Shown piece by piece: positions 42,758-52,006 of a DNA stretch of 61,970 nucleotides. The notes under the pieces were generated by a model. The model searched no databases and was not told the origin of the DNA. It saw only the letters and a list, made by a program, of their open reading frames with translations. Position 1 is the stretch's first letter. Every line of letters begins with the position of its first letter. Origin of the DNA: Saccharopolyspora elongata (lineage in GTDB: Bacteria > Actinomycetota > Actinomycetes > Mycobacteriales > Pseudonocardiaceae); assembly GCF_004348985.1 (NCBI RefSeq), contig NZ_SMKW01000056.1:1-61970 (forward strand), read 5' to 3'. Position numbers and translations under genes: made by a program.

Positions 42758-43756
42758 ATGAACACGCCGATCGGCGCAGTGGGGTGCCTGACCGTCGACC
42801 AGGTCCGCGAGGTGCTGATCGAGGCCACTTCCGCACCATCGCTGCACAACAGCCAGCCCTGGCGATTCCACTGCACGGCCGACGCCATCGCGTTGCACGC
42901 GGACCGGTCGCGCGCCGTGCCGGTGGCCGACCCCGAGGACCGCGAGCTCCTGCTCGCCTGCGGCGCGGCGCTGCTGAACCTGCGGCTGGCGATCCGGGCG
43001 GCCGGCGTGCAGCCGGACGTGAACGTGCTGCCGCACCGCTGCGCATCGGATCTGCTCGCGATCGTCCGCCCGGCCAGGCGACGCCCGGCGACTCCCACCG
43101 ACGTCGAGCTCGCGGCTGCGATCCCGCGGCGCCGCACCAACCGCAAGCCGTTCCTGCCCACCCTGGTCCCGATGTCGCTGCACAGCCAGCTGCGGCAGGC
43201 TGCGGAGGCGGAGCGGGCGTGGCTGGCGATCCCGGAGCGCGAACAGCTGCCGAAGCTGCAGGCGCTGGCCCAGCAGGCGCACGACGCGCAGCTCGCGGAT
43301 GCGGAGTTCGTGGCGGAGCTGCGGCACTGGACCGGCCGCGGCCCGGAGACGCCCGACGGGGTGCCCGCGAGCAGCAGCGGCCCGATCCCGGAGCCGCAGG
43401 ACGAATGGGTGCTGCGCGATTACAGCAGCGGGCAGGCGAACTCCCGGGTGGCCGGCAAGGACTTCGAGCCCGAGCCGCTGATCTGCGTGCTCGGCTCGTT
43501 CCAGGACGGGGTGTCCGCGCAGCTGCACGCCGGGATGGCGATGCAGCGCGTGCTGCTGGCCGCCACCGCCGCCGGGTTGTCGAGCTCGTTCCTCTCCCAG
43601 ATCGTCGAGGTGCCCACCACCCGCAAGGAGCTGCGCGAACTCATCGGCGGTGGCCTGTGGCCGCAGGCCGTGCTGCGCATCGGCTACGGATCGCCGGTGC
43701 CCGCGACGCCGCGACGCTCCCTGGACGACGTGGTCGACGCGCCCGCCCGCAGCTGA
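42758..43756 (+). CDS. Acg-family FMN-binding nitroreductase-like protein
   Basis: A 332-residue protein that resembles Acg (Rv2032) of M. tuberculosis, a DosR-regulon member: EATSAPSLHNSQPWRFHCTA at the N-terminus (the P-S-x-x-N-x-Q-P-W block), AVPVADPEDRELLLACGAAL, RRTNRKPF, and GMAMQRVLLAATAAGLSSSF. Acg-type proteins bind FMN but lack typical nitroreductase turnover and may store flavin. GGAGGGAG precedes the ATG at 42758. It is divergent from dosS and convergent with dosR, which supports a hypoxia link. Confidence 0.9.
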   Translation: MNTPIGAVGCLTVDQVREVLIEATSAPSLHNSQPWRFHCTADAIALHADRSRAVPVADPEDRELLLACGAALLNLRLAIRAAGVQPDVNVLPHRCASDLLAIVRPARRRPATPTDVELAAAIPRRRTNRKPFLPTLVPMSLHSQLRQAAEAERAWLAIPEREQLPKLQALAQQAHDAQLADAEFVAELRHWTGRGPETPDGVPASSSGPIPEPQDEWVLRDYSSGQANSRVAGKDFEPEPLICVLGSFQDGVSAQLHAGMAMQRVLLAATAAGLSSSFLSQIVEVPTTRKELRELIGGGLWPQAVLRIGYGSPVPATPRRSLDDVVDAPARS

Positions 43757-43762
43757 CGGGCC

Positions 43763-44428
43763 TCAGGCCCGCTTCGGCCGGTGGTGCAGCTGGGTGGCCA
43801 GGACCGCCGCCTGGGTCCGGCGCTGCAGGCCCAGCTTGGACAGCAGCCGGGACACGTAGTTCTTGACCGTCTTCTCCGCCAGGTACATCCGGTCGGCGAT
43901 CTGCCGGTTGGTCAGTCCCTGGCGGATGAGGTCGAGCAGGATGCGCTCCTGGGGCGTCAGGTCGGGCAGCGCCGCGGCGCTGTCCAGCTTGGCGCGCAGC
44001 TTGTTCACCAGCTCCGCGGTGCCCTGTTCGCCGAGCAGCGACCGGCCCGATCCGACCGTGCGCACCGCCGACGCCAGCTCCATCCCCTTGATGTTCTTGA
44101 CCACGTAGCCGGCGGCGCCGGCCAGCATCGCGTCCAGCATGGCCTGCTCGTCCGAGAACGAGGTCAGCATCAGGCAGTTCAGCCCGGGCAGCCGGGACCG
44201 CAGCTCCCGGCAGAGCTCGATGCCGTTGCCGTCCGGGAGCCGCACGTCGAGCACGGCCACGTCCGGCCGCAGGGCGGGGATGCGGGCCTCCGCCTCGCCG
44301 GCCGTGGCGGCCTGGCCCACGACTTCGAGGTCTGGCTCGGCGCTGAGCAGGTCGGCCAGTCCGACCCGCACCACCTCGTGGTCGTCGACCAGGAACACCG
44401 TCGTCTTGCCGGACCGGGTGTCATCCAC
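43763..44428 (-). CDS. dosR: DosR/DevR-type NarL-family response regulator
   Basis: A 221-residue regulator. The receiver domain has D15/D16, phospho-acceptor D61 in VAVLDVRLPDGNG, and K111 in YVVKNIKG. The C-terminal LuxR/NarL helix-turn-helix is LTPQERILLDLIRQGLTNRQ and IADRMYLAEKTVKNYVSRLL. The linker GSGRSLLGEQGTAELVNKLR is like that of DosR. It is next to dosS and an Acg-like gene, the hypoxia set of mycobacteria. I looked for the 20-bp DosR palindrome near the genes of this window and found none that fits. Confidence 0.92.
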   Translation of the reverse strand: MDDTRSGKTTVFLVDDHEVVRVGLADLLSAEPDLEVVGQAATAGEAEARIPALRPDVAVLDVRLPDGNGIELCRELRSRLPGLNCLMLTSFSDEQAMLDAMLAGAAGYVVKNIKGMELASAVRTVGSGRSLLGEQGTAELVNKLRAKLDSAAALPDLTPQERILLDLIRQGLTNRQIADRMYLAEKTVKNYVSRLLSKLGLQRRTQAAVLATQLHHRPKRA

Positions 44429-44479
44429 CCGTCCAGGCTACGAGCGCACCCGGGTCGCTGCCCGGTGCTCTTCGCCGGC

Positions 44480-44872
44480 TCAGGCGTCGGTGCGGAAGGT
44501 GAAGCGGACCTTGCCGACCCAGATCTCGTCGCCGTCGGCCAGCACGGCGGCCTCCACCGGCAGCCGGTTGAGGTAGGTGCCGTTGAGCGAGCCGCCGTCG
44601 ATGAGCACCCACCGGCCGCCCTCCTCGCGCAGCTCGGCGTGCACGTGCGAGACGGTGACGTCGTCGACCACGATGTCGCAGTCACGGCCGCGCCCGATCG
44701 TGGTGCGCGGCATGCCGATCGTGAACCCGGTGCCCGCGTCGGGCCCGCGGCTGATCACGAGCCGCGCGCGCCCGCTCTGCGCCTCGGGCGCGCGTGGCGC
44801 CGGCACCTGCTGCCCCGCCGTGGCGGGGACCGACCAAAACCGCGTCGGCTCGTCGATCCGAATGTCGTTCAT
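44480..44872 (-). CDS. FHA-domain protein
   Basis: A 130-residue protein: about 40 disordered N-terminal residues, then one FHA domain with ARLVISRGPDAGTGFTIG, TTIGRGRDCDIVVDD, TVSHVHAELREEGGRWVLID and SLNGTYLNRLPVEA. The conserved Arg, Ser-His and Asn that hold phospho-threonine are present. I chose ATG 44872 (6 nt behind AGGAGG) over the adjacent ATG at 44875. It reads a phosphorylated partner, perhaps a Ser/Thr kinase target. It is 52 bp upstream of dosR on the same strand and may be co-transcribed with it. Confidence 0.9.
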   Translation of the reverse strand: MNDIRIDEPTRFWSVPATAGQQVPAPRAPEAQSGRARLVISRGPDAGTGFTIGMPRTTIGRGRDCDIVVDDVTVSHVHAELREEGGRWVLIDGGSLNGTYLNRLPVEAAVLADGDEIWVGKVRFTFRTDA

Positions 44873-45024
44873 CATCAACCTCCTCGCGAGCAAGCGAAAA
44901 CGCCGCGGCGGGCGACGTTGTCCGGGTGCGGCGACCAAAGCCAGCATGCCCGGACCCGGCCGCCGCTCGCCAGGACCTTCGTCCTCACTTTCGAAGCCCG
45001 GCCCCCGGGCCGCCGGCGTCTCGG

Positions 45025-45178
45025 TCAAATGGTTCGCGCCAAGATCACCCGATGCCGTACCGTGCTCCGGTCGCTTGCCGGCGCAACGGCGGGAGAGCGG
45101 CACCGGTTTGGGCCGACGAGCGCTTCAGAGCCGTCGCCGAGGCGTTTTCGCGGAACCTCACCGGATTTCCCGAAGGCG
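45025..45178 (+). pseudogene. 5' fragment of a serine hydrolase gene (duplicate of 50.1 kb)
   Basis: About 150 bp that closely repeat 50090-50255, including the upstream TGGTTCGCGCCAAGATCACC and the start of the esterase (WADERF.AVA.AFSRN.T.FP). The copy then breaks off at the permease fragment. One shared stretch is TGGGCCGACGAGCGCTTC. It has an altered start region, so it is not a gene. Confidence 0.8.
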
Positions 45179-45185
45179 AAGCAGC

Positions 45186-45455
45186 TCATCGGGTGGGTTC
45201 GCGGTTGTAGAGCTTCTTCGCCCACAGGTAGCCGCCCAGAGCGATCACGGCGCACCAGCCGATGGCGAGGATCGCGCTGTTGCCGATCGGGGTGCCCATC
45301 AGCAGCCCGCGCAGGGCCTCGATGAACGGGGTGAACGGCTGGTGCTCGGCGTAGACGAACAGCAGCAGGAAGATCGCCGGAACCCCGGCGGCCGTCAGGG
45401 TGAGCGTCGGACAACGCAGCATGTGCCGCAGCTGGCGGCGGGCAATCGCAGCGAT
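45186..45455 (-). pseudogene. DrrB-type permease with a large internal deletion
   Basis: The frame joins the first membrane part (RRQLRHMLRCP, VPAIFLLLFVY) directly to the last part (AEHQPFTPFIEALRGLLMGT, IALGGYLWAKKLYNREPTR). In the intact relative at 38.7 kb these are about 160 residues apart. The remaining ~80 residues would have two or three helices and cannot form a transporter. No ATPase gene lies next to it. Confidence 0.85.
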
Positions 45456-45462
45456 AACGGCG

Positions 45463-46608
45463 CTATTGAGTCACGAGGAAGGGAGAGCCGAACGCCGCCT
45501 CGGCGATCTGGTAGCAGGCCATGTACCAGTTCCAGTCGCCGTTGACGTGCATGGAGACGATGAGCTCACCGTCGGAAGTGCCCAGGGTGACGCAGGCGGT
45601 ACCTCCCGTCATGCCGGACAGGACGTGCGCCAGGCGGCCGTCGGCCAGCGGCCATTGCGACACCCCGAGGCCATACCGGGCATTGGGGATCCAGTCCGTG
45701 GTGAGGCCCGTTGTCCACATCGCACGATGCTGCGCGGGCGGCAGTAGGGAGCCGGTTATCAGCGCTTCCGCGACCCGGAGCAGGTCGCCGGTGGTCGAGA
45801 CGACGCAACCGGCGGCCCCCTCGAAGTAGGTCCGGTCGGTGATGTCGAGCGGATCGCCATCGGTTCCCTCCAGGAGGGACGTGTAGTTCTCGGCCGTGAG
45901 GGTGTCCGGATCGACATCGTCCCTGACGAACAGTCCCTTCGAATACGCCTTGCAGTGCTGCCCCCGGAACTGCCACTCGTCCAAGGTCTGCGCGTAGGTG
46001 TTGGTCAGCCCGAGCGGTTGGATGACCGTCCGGTCGATTTCGTCCACATAGGTGCGACCGGTCGCCTTCTCGATGATCGCGCCGGCGATCTGGAAACCGC
46101 CATTCGAATAAGCGAAGCCCTCGCCCGGCGCGAACACCGGCGGAATGGACAGCTGGAGCCGCAGCAACTCGTCGACGGTCCAGACGTAGAACCGGTTCTC
46201 GGCGAACCCGGACCGAGTGTGGTACCTGCGCACGATCTCGGGGCTCAGGCCGGTCATCCCCAGGCCGCTGGTGTTGGAGAGCAGCTGCCTGATGGTCATG
46301 CTGCTGCCGTCGTTGCCGTTACCGCGGACCACGCCGGGCAACCATTTGTCCACCGTGTCATCAAGACTCAGGCTTCCCTCGGCCTCCAACGTCAACAGCG
46401 CGGCGGCGGTGAACGCCTTGCTGATGCTGCCGGTGTGGAACCGGTCCCCGGGATCGCGGCGGCGGCCGGTCTCCAGGTCCGCCACACCGGCCGAACCGAA
46501 CCAGGTGCCGTTCTCGTCCTGGATTTCGGCGACGGCGCCGGGGGCGCTGCCCTCGGCCACCACCCGTTCCAGCGCCTCCTGCACCTTCTCGTGCCTGCTG
46601 CCTGCCAT
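45463..46608 (-). CDS. serine hydrolase (class C beta-lactamase/DD-peptidase fold)
   Basis: A 381-residue protein without signal peptide. S61-I-S-K64 (HTGSISKAFTAAAL) is the SxxK catalytic pair; YSN (GFAYSNGGF) is the second motif; HVLSGMTGG near the end takes the place of the KTG/HxG motif. QLLSNTSGLG and PLGLTNTY are family marks. It could be an esterase, D-aminopeptidase or carboxypeptidase. A regulator of AfsR type lies about 100 bp upstream on the same strand. Confidence 0.88.
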   Translation of the reverse strand: MAGSRHEKVQEALERVVAEGSAPGAVAEIQDENGTWFGSAGVADLETGRRRDPGDRFHTGSISKAFTAAALLTLEAEGSLSLDDTVDKWLPGVVRGNGNDGSSMTIRQLLSNTSGLGMTGLSPEIVRRYHTRSGFAENRFYVWTVDELLRLQLSIPPVFAPGEGFAYSNGGFQIAGAIIEKATGRTYVDEIDRTVIQPLGLTNTYAQTLDEWQFRGQHCKAYSKGLFVRDDVDPDTLTAENYTSLLEGTDGDPLDITDRTYFEGAAGCVVSTTGDLLRVAEALITGSLLPPAQHRAMWTTGLTTDWIPNARYGLGVSQWPLADGRLAHVLSGMTGGTACVTLGTSDGELIVSMHVNGDWNWYMACYQIAEAAFGSPFLVTQ

Positions 46609-46710
46609 GTCGATGCCTTTCCGATCGGGATGGTCACGGGTTGCTTCCGTGTGCCGACCACGATGTCCGGGCGTGCTGACAGGGGTCTGAAAGCGGGCTG
46701 ACGGCAGGTG

Positions 46711-49700
46711 TCAGAGCGCGCGGAGCCGGCCAAGCGCCTCGGCTCGCGGCATCCCGGCTCCCCGGTCGAACGCCTGCGCGTAGGCCGTTGCGCCGAGCCG
46801 TGCGGTGAGATCGTCGGTCAGCTCGCGCAGCTCCGGATCGCCCCGGTCGAACGTCCCGCGAATGACCTGGCTCATGCCGAGCGCGGTCGCCGCCCCGGCC
46901 GCGTCCCCCTCCTGCGCCAGCAACCGGGCGAGCAGTTCCGCGCCCGGTGCCGCCAGATCTCGCACGGCCGATTCCGCCACCGCCGCCACCCAGGGCAGCA
47001 GCTCCCTCGCCGTCGCAGGCTGCCCGGTGTCGAGCCGGTCGGCCATCCGGACTGGGGTGATGAGCATCGCGGCGGCCTGCTCGGCACTGGGCTGACCGTG
47101 AGCGACCGACTCCACGTGGTGGAGCGTCTGCTCGGCGCGGTCCGGTTCGCCCGCGCGGCGGTGCAGGTTGGCCAGGCCCACCAGTGGCTCGATCCGCAGG
47201 TGCGGCTGGCCGCGCTCGACCGCCTGCCGCAGGGCGGTGTCCAACTCCCGCCGAGCCCCGTCCAGGTCGCCCGCGCGCAATCGCTGGGCCGCCAGCTGGG
47301 CCCGGTACGAGACCTCCTCCGCCCAGCCGACCTCGGCCGCGAGCGTGACGCACCGCTCCAGGGCGGCGATCGCCTGATCGTGCTCTCCCTGAAGTGCGTG
47401 GTCCTGCGCCACCCTGGCCAGGATGAACGCCAGGCCGAGCCGCTCGCCCACCTCCTCGAACCCGCGCTGCGCCCGTGCCCGCTCCGCAGCCGCGCCCGAC
47501 CAGTCACCCTGGTCGTTCCGGAAGACCGACCGCGCCCAGGCCGCGATGGCCGCCACCCCTCGGTCCGGATGATCTTCGGCCCCGTGCAGCAGGCGCTCGG
47601 CCAGCTCGACGTGTCCCATGAAGTAGGCCATCGGGGCCGTCACCATCAACAACATCGGGTGGTGCTCCAGCGCGCCGGTGCTGATGCAGTCCTCGATGAC
47701 CGAGCGCACCCGCTCGGGGTTGATGGTCGTTCCATCGCTCCTGTTCAGCTGGTACAGCGCGGTGAGGGCGGCCCGGCTGTGGCCGGGGAGGGCATCGCCG
47801 AAGCGGAGCACCTCGGCCACGAATCCCTCCGCCCGGGCGTCGAAGCGCAACGTTTGCCAGTACCACACCAGCGAGCCGACCAGCCGCGCCGCCGTGTCCG
47901 CGACGCCGTCGTTGATGGCCGCACGCAACGCGGACAGCAGGTTGTCGTACTCGGCGTCGAACCACCGCAATGAGGCGAGCTGCTCCCGGGACCGCAGGCG
48001 AGGCTCGTGCTCCTCGGCCAACGCCAGGAAATACCGCATGAACCGATCGGAGAAGGGTTTCCGCTCGCCCAGCCGCTCGCTCGCGTACGCGCGGATGGTC
48101 TCCAGCATCCGGTACCGCTGCCCGTCCCACTGCACCAGGGACTTCTCCACCAGCGAACCGAGCACGTAGACGACGTCGTCGGCGGGCAGCGTCCCGTCCG
48201 CGCAGATGGCCTCCAGGGCGGGCACCGTCGCCCCGCCGGGAAAGATCGAGAGCCGTCCGGCAAGCACCCGCTCCTGCTCGGTCAGCAGCTCCCAGCTCCA
48301 CTCGACCACCGCGAGCAGCGTCCGGTGCCGCGGCAACGCCGTCCGGCTGCCCGAGGTGAGCAGCCGGAACCGGTCATCTAGCCGGTGCGCGATCTGCTCG
48401 GCGGTCATCGAGCGCAGCCGGGCAGCGGCCAGTTCCAGGGCCAGCGGCAGGCCGTCCAGCCGTCGGCACACATCGACGACCAACCCCACCGTCGACTCAT
48501 CCAGCGCGAAGCCGGGCCGTACGGCCTGAGCCCGATCGACGAATAGCCGCACCGCGGCTGAGTCACCCGCCGTGGCGGTCCCCGTCGGCAGTTCCAGCGG
48601 GCCGAGCCGGCACAGCGACTCGCCGGTGATCGCCAGCGGTTCCCGGCTGGTGGCCAGGATCGTCAATCGCGGCAGCCGTTCCAGAAGCCGGTCGACGAAC
48701 TCCGCGGCGGCGGCCACCAGGTGCTCGCAGTTGTCCAGCACCAGCATCGCCGGCTCGGGGCCGATCAGCTCCACCAGTTGGTCGAGCATCCCCTGCCGTC
48801 CCCCGCCGAGACGCGCGCCGGCGGCACTGAGCACTCCCAGCACGGCCCCGGCGACCTGGTCCACCGCACCGGCCAGCGGCGCGAACCACACCCGGCCCTG
48901 ATCGTGGGCCGGGTGCCGGGTCGCCATCTCGATGGCCAGCCGGGTCTTCCCCACGCCGCCCGGTCCGACGATCGTCACCAGTCGGGTGGCCGCGAGTTGC
49001 CCGGCGAGCAAACCCAGCTCCGCGTCCCGCCCGGTGAAGCTGGTGAGCTGCGCGGGCAGCCGGCCGGGCACGAGTTTCGGGCGCGCCACCAGCGGGTCGA
49101 GTTCGCCGCGCAGCATGGCCAGGTGGATCTGCCGCAGTTCGGGCCCGGGATCGACACCGAGATGCTCGGCGAGTGCGCCGCGAACCTTCTCGTACGCGGC
49201 GAGCGCCTCCGACTGCTGCCCCGCCTCGTGAAGCGCGCGAATCCGCAGCGCGGCCAGCCGCTCCCGCAATGGATGTTCCCCGGCCGACGCCTCCAACTCG
49301 GCCAGCACCTCGCCGTGACGTCCCAGACCCAACGCCGCCTCGAAGCGATCCTCGGCGGCCGCCAGCCTCATCTCCGCCAGCCGCGCGGTCGCCGCGCGGA
49401 CGAACGGTGCGTCCGGCAGGTCGCTCAGCGCCGGGCCGGTCCACAAGCCCAACGCCGTGCCGAGGCTGGTGATGGCGGCGGCAGGGTGGTCGGCGGCCAG
49501 TTCCCGGCGGCCCCGCGCGGCCAGCTCCTCGAACCGCGATGCGTCCACGTCGGCCCTGAGCAGGTAACCCCCGCTCGTCAGCTCCACCGCCGCAGTGCCC
49601 ACGACCTTGCGCAACCGCGATACCAGCGCCTGCAAGGTATTGGCCGGGTCCGCGAGCGAATCCGCACCCCACAGGTCGTCGATCAGCATCTCGGCGGGCA

Positions 49701-49836
49701 CCAGCCGACCGCGGGCCAGTGCCAGCCGGGCCAGCAGGAGGCGGACCCGGGCACCGGGGATGCCGATCGGCGATCCACCGACGTAGGCCCGAATCGGCCC
49801 CAGCACCGCCACCCGGATCGCGCCACCTTCGCTCAC
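46711..49836 (-). CDS. AfsR-type regulator (winged helix, BTAD, NB-ARC, TPR)
   Basis: A 1041-residue regulator from GTG 49836. Residues 1-95 form an OmpR-like winged helix (VRLLLARLALARGRLVPAEM, NTLQALVSRLRKVVG); about 97-245 is the BTAD domain (ASRFEELAARGRREL, WTGPALSDLPDAPF); NB-ARC has P-loop GPGGVGKT at 291-298 and LVLDNCEHLV; the C-terminal third is TPR-like helices. Such proteins activate secondary-metabolism or stress genes. The serine hydrolase follows on the same strand and may be its target. No antibiotic cluster lies directly beside it. Confidence 0.93.
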   Translation of the reverse strand: MSEGGAIRVAVLGPIRAYVGGSPIGIPGARVRLLLARLALARGRLVPAEMLIDDLWGADSLADPANTLQALVSRLRKVVGTAAVELTSGGYLLRADVDASRFEELAARGRRELAADHPAAAITSLGTALGLWTGPALSDLPDAPFVRAATARLAEMRLAAAEDRFEAALGLGRHGEVLAELEASAGEHPLRERLAALRIRALHEAGQQSEALAAYEKVRGALAEHLGVDPGPELRQIHLAMLRGELDPLVARPKLVPGRLPAQLTSFTGRDAELGLLAGQLAATRLVTIVGPGGVGKTRLAIEMATRHPAHDQGRVWFAPLAGAVDQVAGAVLGVLSAAGARLGGGRQGMLDQLVELIGPEPAMLVLDNCEHLVAAAAEFVDRLLERLPRLTILATSREPLAITGESLCRLGPLELPTGTATAGDSAAVRLFVDRAQAVRPGFALDESTVGLVVDVCRRLDGLPLALELAAARLRSMTAEQIAHRLDDRFRLLTSGSRTALPRHRTLLAVVEWSWELLTEQERVLAGRLSIFPGGATVPALEAICADGTLPADDVVYVLGSLVEKSLVQWDGQRYRMLETIRAYASERLGERKPFSDRFMRYFLALAEEHEPRLRSREQLASLRWFDAEYDNLLSALRAAINDGVADTAARLVGSLVWYWQTLRFDARAEGFVAEVLRFGDALPGHSRAALTALYQLNRSDGTTINPERVRSVIEDCISTGALEHHPMLLMVTAPMAYFMGHVELAERLLHGAEDHPDRGVAAIAAWARSVFRNDQGDWSGAAAERARAQRGFEEVGERLGLAFILARVAQDHALQGEHDQAIAALERCVTLAAEVGWAEEVSYRAQLAAQRLRAGDLDGARRELDTALRQAVERGQPHLRIEPLVGLANLHRRAGEPDRAEQTLHHVESVAHGQPSAEQAAAMLITPVRMADRLDTGQPATARELLPWVAAVAESAVRDLAAPGAELLARLLAQEGDAAGAATALGMSQVIRGTFDRGDPELRELTDDLTARLGATAYAQAFDRGAGMPRAEALGRLRAL

Positions 49837-50164
49837 CCGCCCATTGATACCGCCCGGCCTGGCGGCTGTGCGAGCACCGGGTGAGTTCGGGAGGGGAAGA
49901 ACGTTGGTGGCTTCGGCCGTTCGCGAAGGTCGAACATGCCGCCGGTCCGGTCGAAAGCCGCCCGCTGGATCCTCCGCAACCGGGACCGAGAGGTGTCGTC
50001 GGTCAACGGGTTCTACCGGTCGACCGTCCGAAGCGGACATATCCACCGCTCGTCCTCGCTTTCCCAACCCAGCGCCTGTCGGCGGCTCGGTAAATGGTTC
50101 GCGCCAAGATCACCCGATGCCATACCGTGCTCCGGTCGCATGCCTGCGGCACCAGGACGAGAGG
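49837..50164. other. intergenic, divergent promoters
   Basis: About 330 bp between the divergent AfsR-type gene and the serine hydrolase. The last ~70 bp are the part duplicated at 45.0 kb. No other gene is seen. Confidence 0.55.
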
Positions 50165-51310
50165 ATGGCAGCGGTGGAGCACAACGGCTGGGCCGACGAG
50201 CGCTTCGGAGCCGTCGCCGACGCGTTTTCGCGGAACTTCACCGAATTTCCCGAACTCGGCGCGGCGGTCACGGTGTTCGTCGGCGGGCGCAAGGTGGCGG
50301 AGCTGTGGGGCGGGGTCGCCGACGAGCGCACCGGCCGGCCGTGGGCGCAGGACACCGCCGTGCCGGTGTTCTCCTGCGCGAAGGGGATCGTGAGCCTCTG
50401 CGCGCACCTCCTCGCGCAGGAAGGGCGCCTCGATCTCGACGCCCCGGTGGCGCGGTACTGGCCGGAGTTCGCGCGGCACGGCAAGGAGGCCATCACCTGC
50501 CGCATGGTCCTCGGGCACCGGGCGGGCATCCCGGCGCTGGACGACGAGCTCGCCTTCGACGAGATCGCGGCCTGGAAACCGGTGATCGGCGCCATCGAGG
50601 AACTGCGGCCGCTGTGGGAGCCGGGAACGGCGTACGAGTACCACGGCCACGTGTTCGGCTTCCTCATCGGCGAGGTCATCCGCCGCATCACCGGCCTCAC
50701 CCCGGGCGCGTACTTCCGCCAGGCGGTGGGCGACCCGCTCGGCCTGCGGGCCTGGATCGGCCTGCCCGCCGAAGAGTTCGACGACCGTGCACGGCTCGTG
50801 GAGGCCGAAGGACGCCCCGAGATGCCGGGACCCGAGCACCTGCTCACCCGCATCGTGACGATGAACGGCGCACTGGTCTTCCCCGGCGTCGACGTACCGC
50901 ACGGCTGGAACGACCCGGCATTGCTGGGCATGGAGCTGCCCGGCGCGGGCGCGACGGCGTCGGCGAGCGGCCTCGCCGGCCTGTACGCGGCGGCGGTGAC
51001 CGGCATCGACGGCGGCCGGCGGCTGCTCACACCGGCCACCGTGGCGGACGCGGTCCGAGAGGTGTCCTCCGGCCAGGGCTGGCTGGGCTTCGACGCCGGA
51101 ACGCGCTGGGGCTCGGGCTTCCTGCTCGACTCGCCGTCCTTCCGCCCGATGCTGGGGGAAACCAGCTTCGGCAACGACGGAGCGGGCGGCCAGTTCGCAT
51201 TCGGCGACGAAGAATCCGGAGTGGGCTTCGCCTACGTGGCCAACAGAATGATCGGCCACGGAGACGCCAGGGCCAACAACCTCATCGAAGCCCTCCGCAA
51301 GTCCCTCTGA
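50165..51310 (+). CDS. serine hydrolase (EstB/beta-lactamase-like esterase)
   Basis: A 381-residue cytosolic protein of the class C beta-lactamase fold, closer to EstB-type esterases. The nucleophile motif is S70-C-A-K73 (VPVFSCAKGIVSLCAHLL). HRAGIPALDDE and YEYHGHVFGFLIGEVIRRIT hold the Tyr of the YxN-like position (Y-H-G here). FGNDGAGGQFAFGD is the third motif. AGGACGAGAGG precedes the ATG. Its first part and promoter are duplicated at 45.0 kb. Confidence 0.9.
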   Translation: MAAVEHNGWADERFGAVADAFSRNFTEFPELGAAVTVFVGGRKVAELWGGVADERTGRPWAQDTAVPVFSCAKGIVSLCAHLLAQEGRLDLDAPVARYWPEFARHGKEAITCRMVLGHRAGIPALDDELAFDEIAAWKPVIGAIEELRPLWEPGTAYEYHGHVFGFLIGEVIRRITGLTPGAYFRQAVGDPLGLRAWIGLPAEEFDDRARLVEAEGRPEMPGPEHLLTRIVTMNGALVFPGVDVPHGWNDPALLGMELPGAGATASASGLAGLYAAAVTGIDGGRRLLTPATVADAVREVSSGQGWLGFDAGTRWGSGFLLDSPSFRPMLGETSFGNDGAGGQFAFGDEESGVGFAYVANRMIGHGDARANNLIEALRKSL

Positions 51311-51415
51311 CGCCTGATCAATCTGCATTGACCATCAATTCCGGCCAAAAAGAACGCCTCGATCACGGGCAGCTGATCTCGGGCGACCGCGACCACAGTT
51401 GTATCCGCTGTGGCC

Positions 51416-52006
51416 TCAAGCCTTGGCCGTGTTGGCGCCAACCTCTCGCGCGAGGACGGCCGCCTGTTCGACGGCCTGGGCCTGGGGAATCGGGCCCGTG
51501 TTGCCCGCCGCATCCACGTCCCTTCCGGTGAAAAGCATCTTCAGGTTTAGGTTTCCGACGACGATGATGTACTCGACACCATCACTCGTCGTACTTCGAA
51601 CCGCGTACTCACCGACGCCCAACACGCGCTCAAACCGATTCGACGAACTCCTGCTGAGCCGGTCGAGTTCTTCCAGCGCACCGTCGGCGCCGGATCTGGA
51701 GTCCGTGCTTCGGTGCAGGCTGACGTGCAGAGACAGCTTTCGTTCCAGTGCGCGAGCACCTTCGGACCCCAGATCCCGATACGTCCACAAGCAGTAGCCG
51801 CCGGTTTCGACCGCTATCGCGCCGGTCTGGTAACGCTCCCCGATCACTTGTATCGCCGTCTGCGGGGAAACCAGATCGCAGATCTGCGGGAGCGCCTTGA
51901 ACCGGTCGTTCTCCGGGTCCAGGCCGGGGTTTCCAGCGCATCCTGCCACGAGCGCACCGAGCAGCACCGCTACCGCCGTCCACCGCAGCAGGGACGAGAT
52001 CTTCAT
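51416..52006 (-). CDS. DUF3558-type lipoprotein
   Basis: A 196-residue lipoprotein: MKISSLLRWTAVAVLLGALV then lipobox LVAGC. The mature part has ALPQICDLVSPQTAIQVIGE, a match to the start of the DUF3558 family of actinobacterial lipoproteins, and a disulfide partner in GGYCLWTYRD. Function of the family is unknown. It overlaps the upstream WXG-like frame by ATGA, so it is translated with it. The group YbaB-WXG-DUF3558 is common in Pseudonocardiaceae and linked to type VII secretion. Confidence 0.8.
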   Translation of the reverse strand: MKISSLLRWTAVAVLLGALVAGCAGNPGLDPENDRFKALPQICDLVSPQTAIQVIGERYQTGAIAVETGGYCLWTYRDLGSEGARALERKLSLHVSLHRSTDSRSGADGALEELDRLSRSSSNRFERVLGVGEYAVRSTTSDGVEYIIVVGNLNLKMLFTGRDVDAAGNTGPIPQAQAVEQAAVLAREVGANTAKA

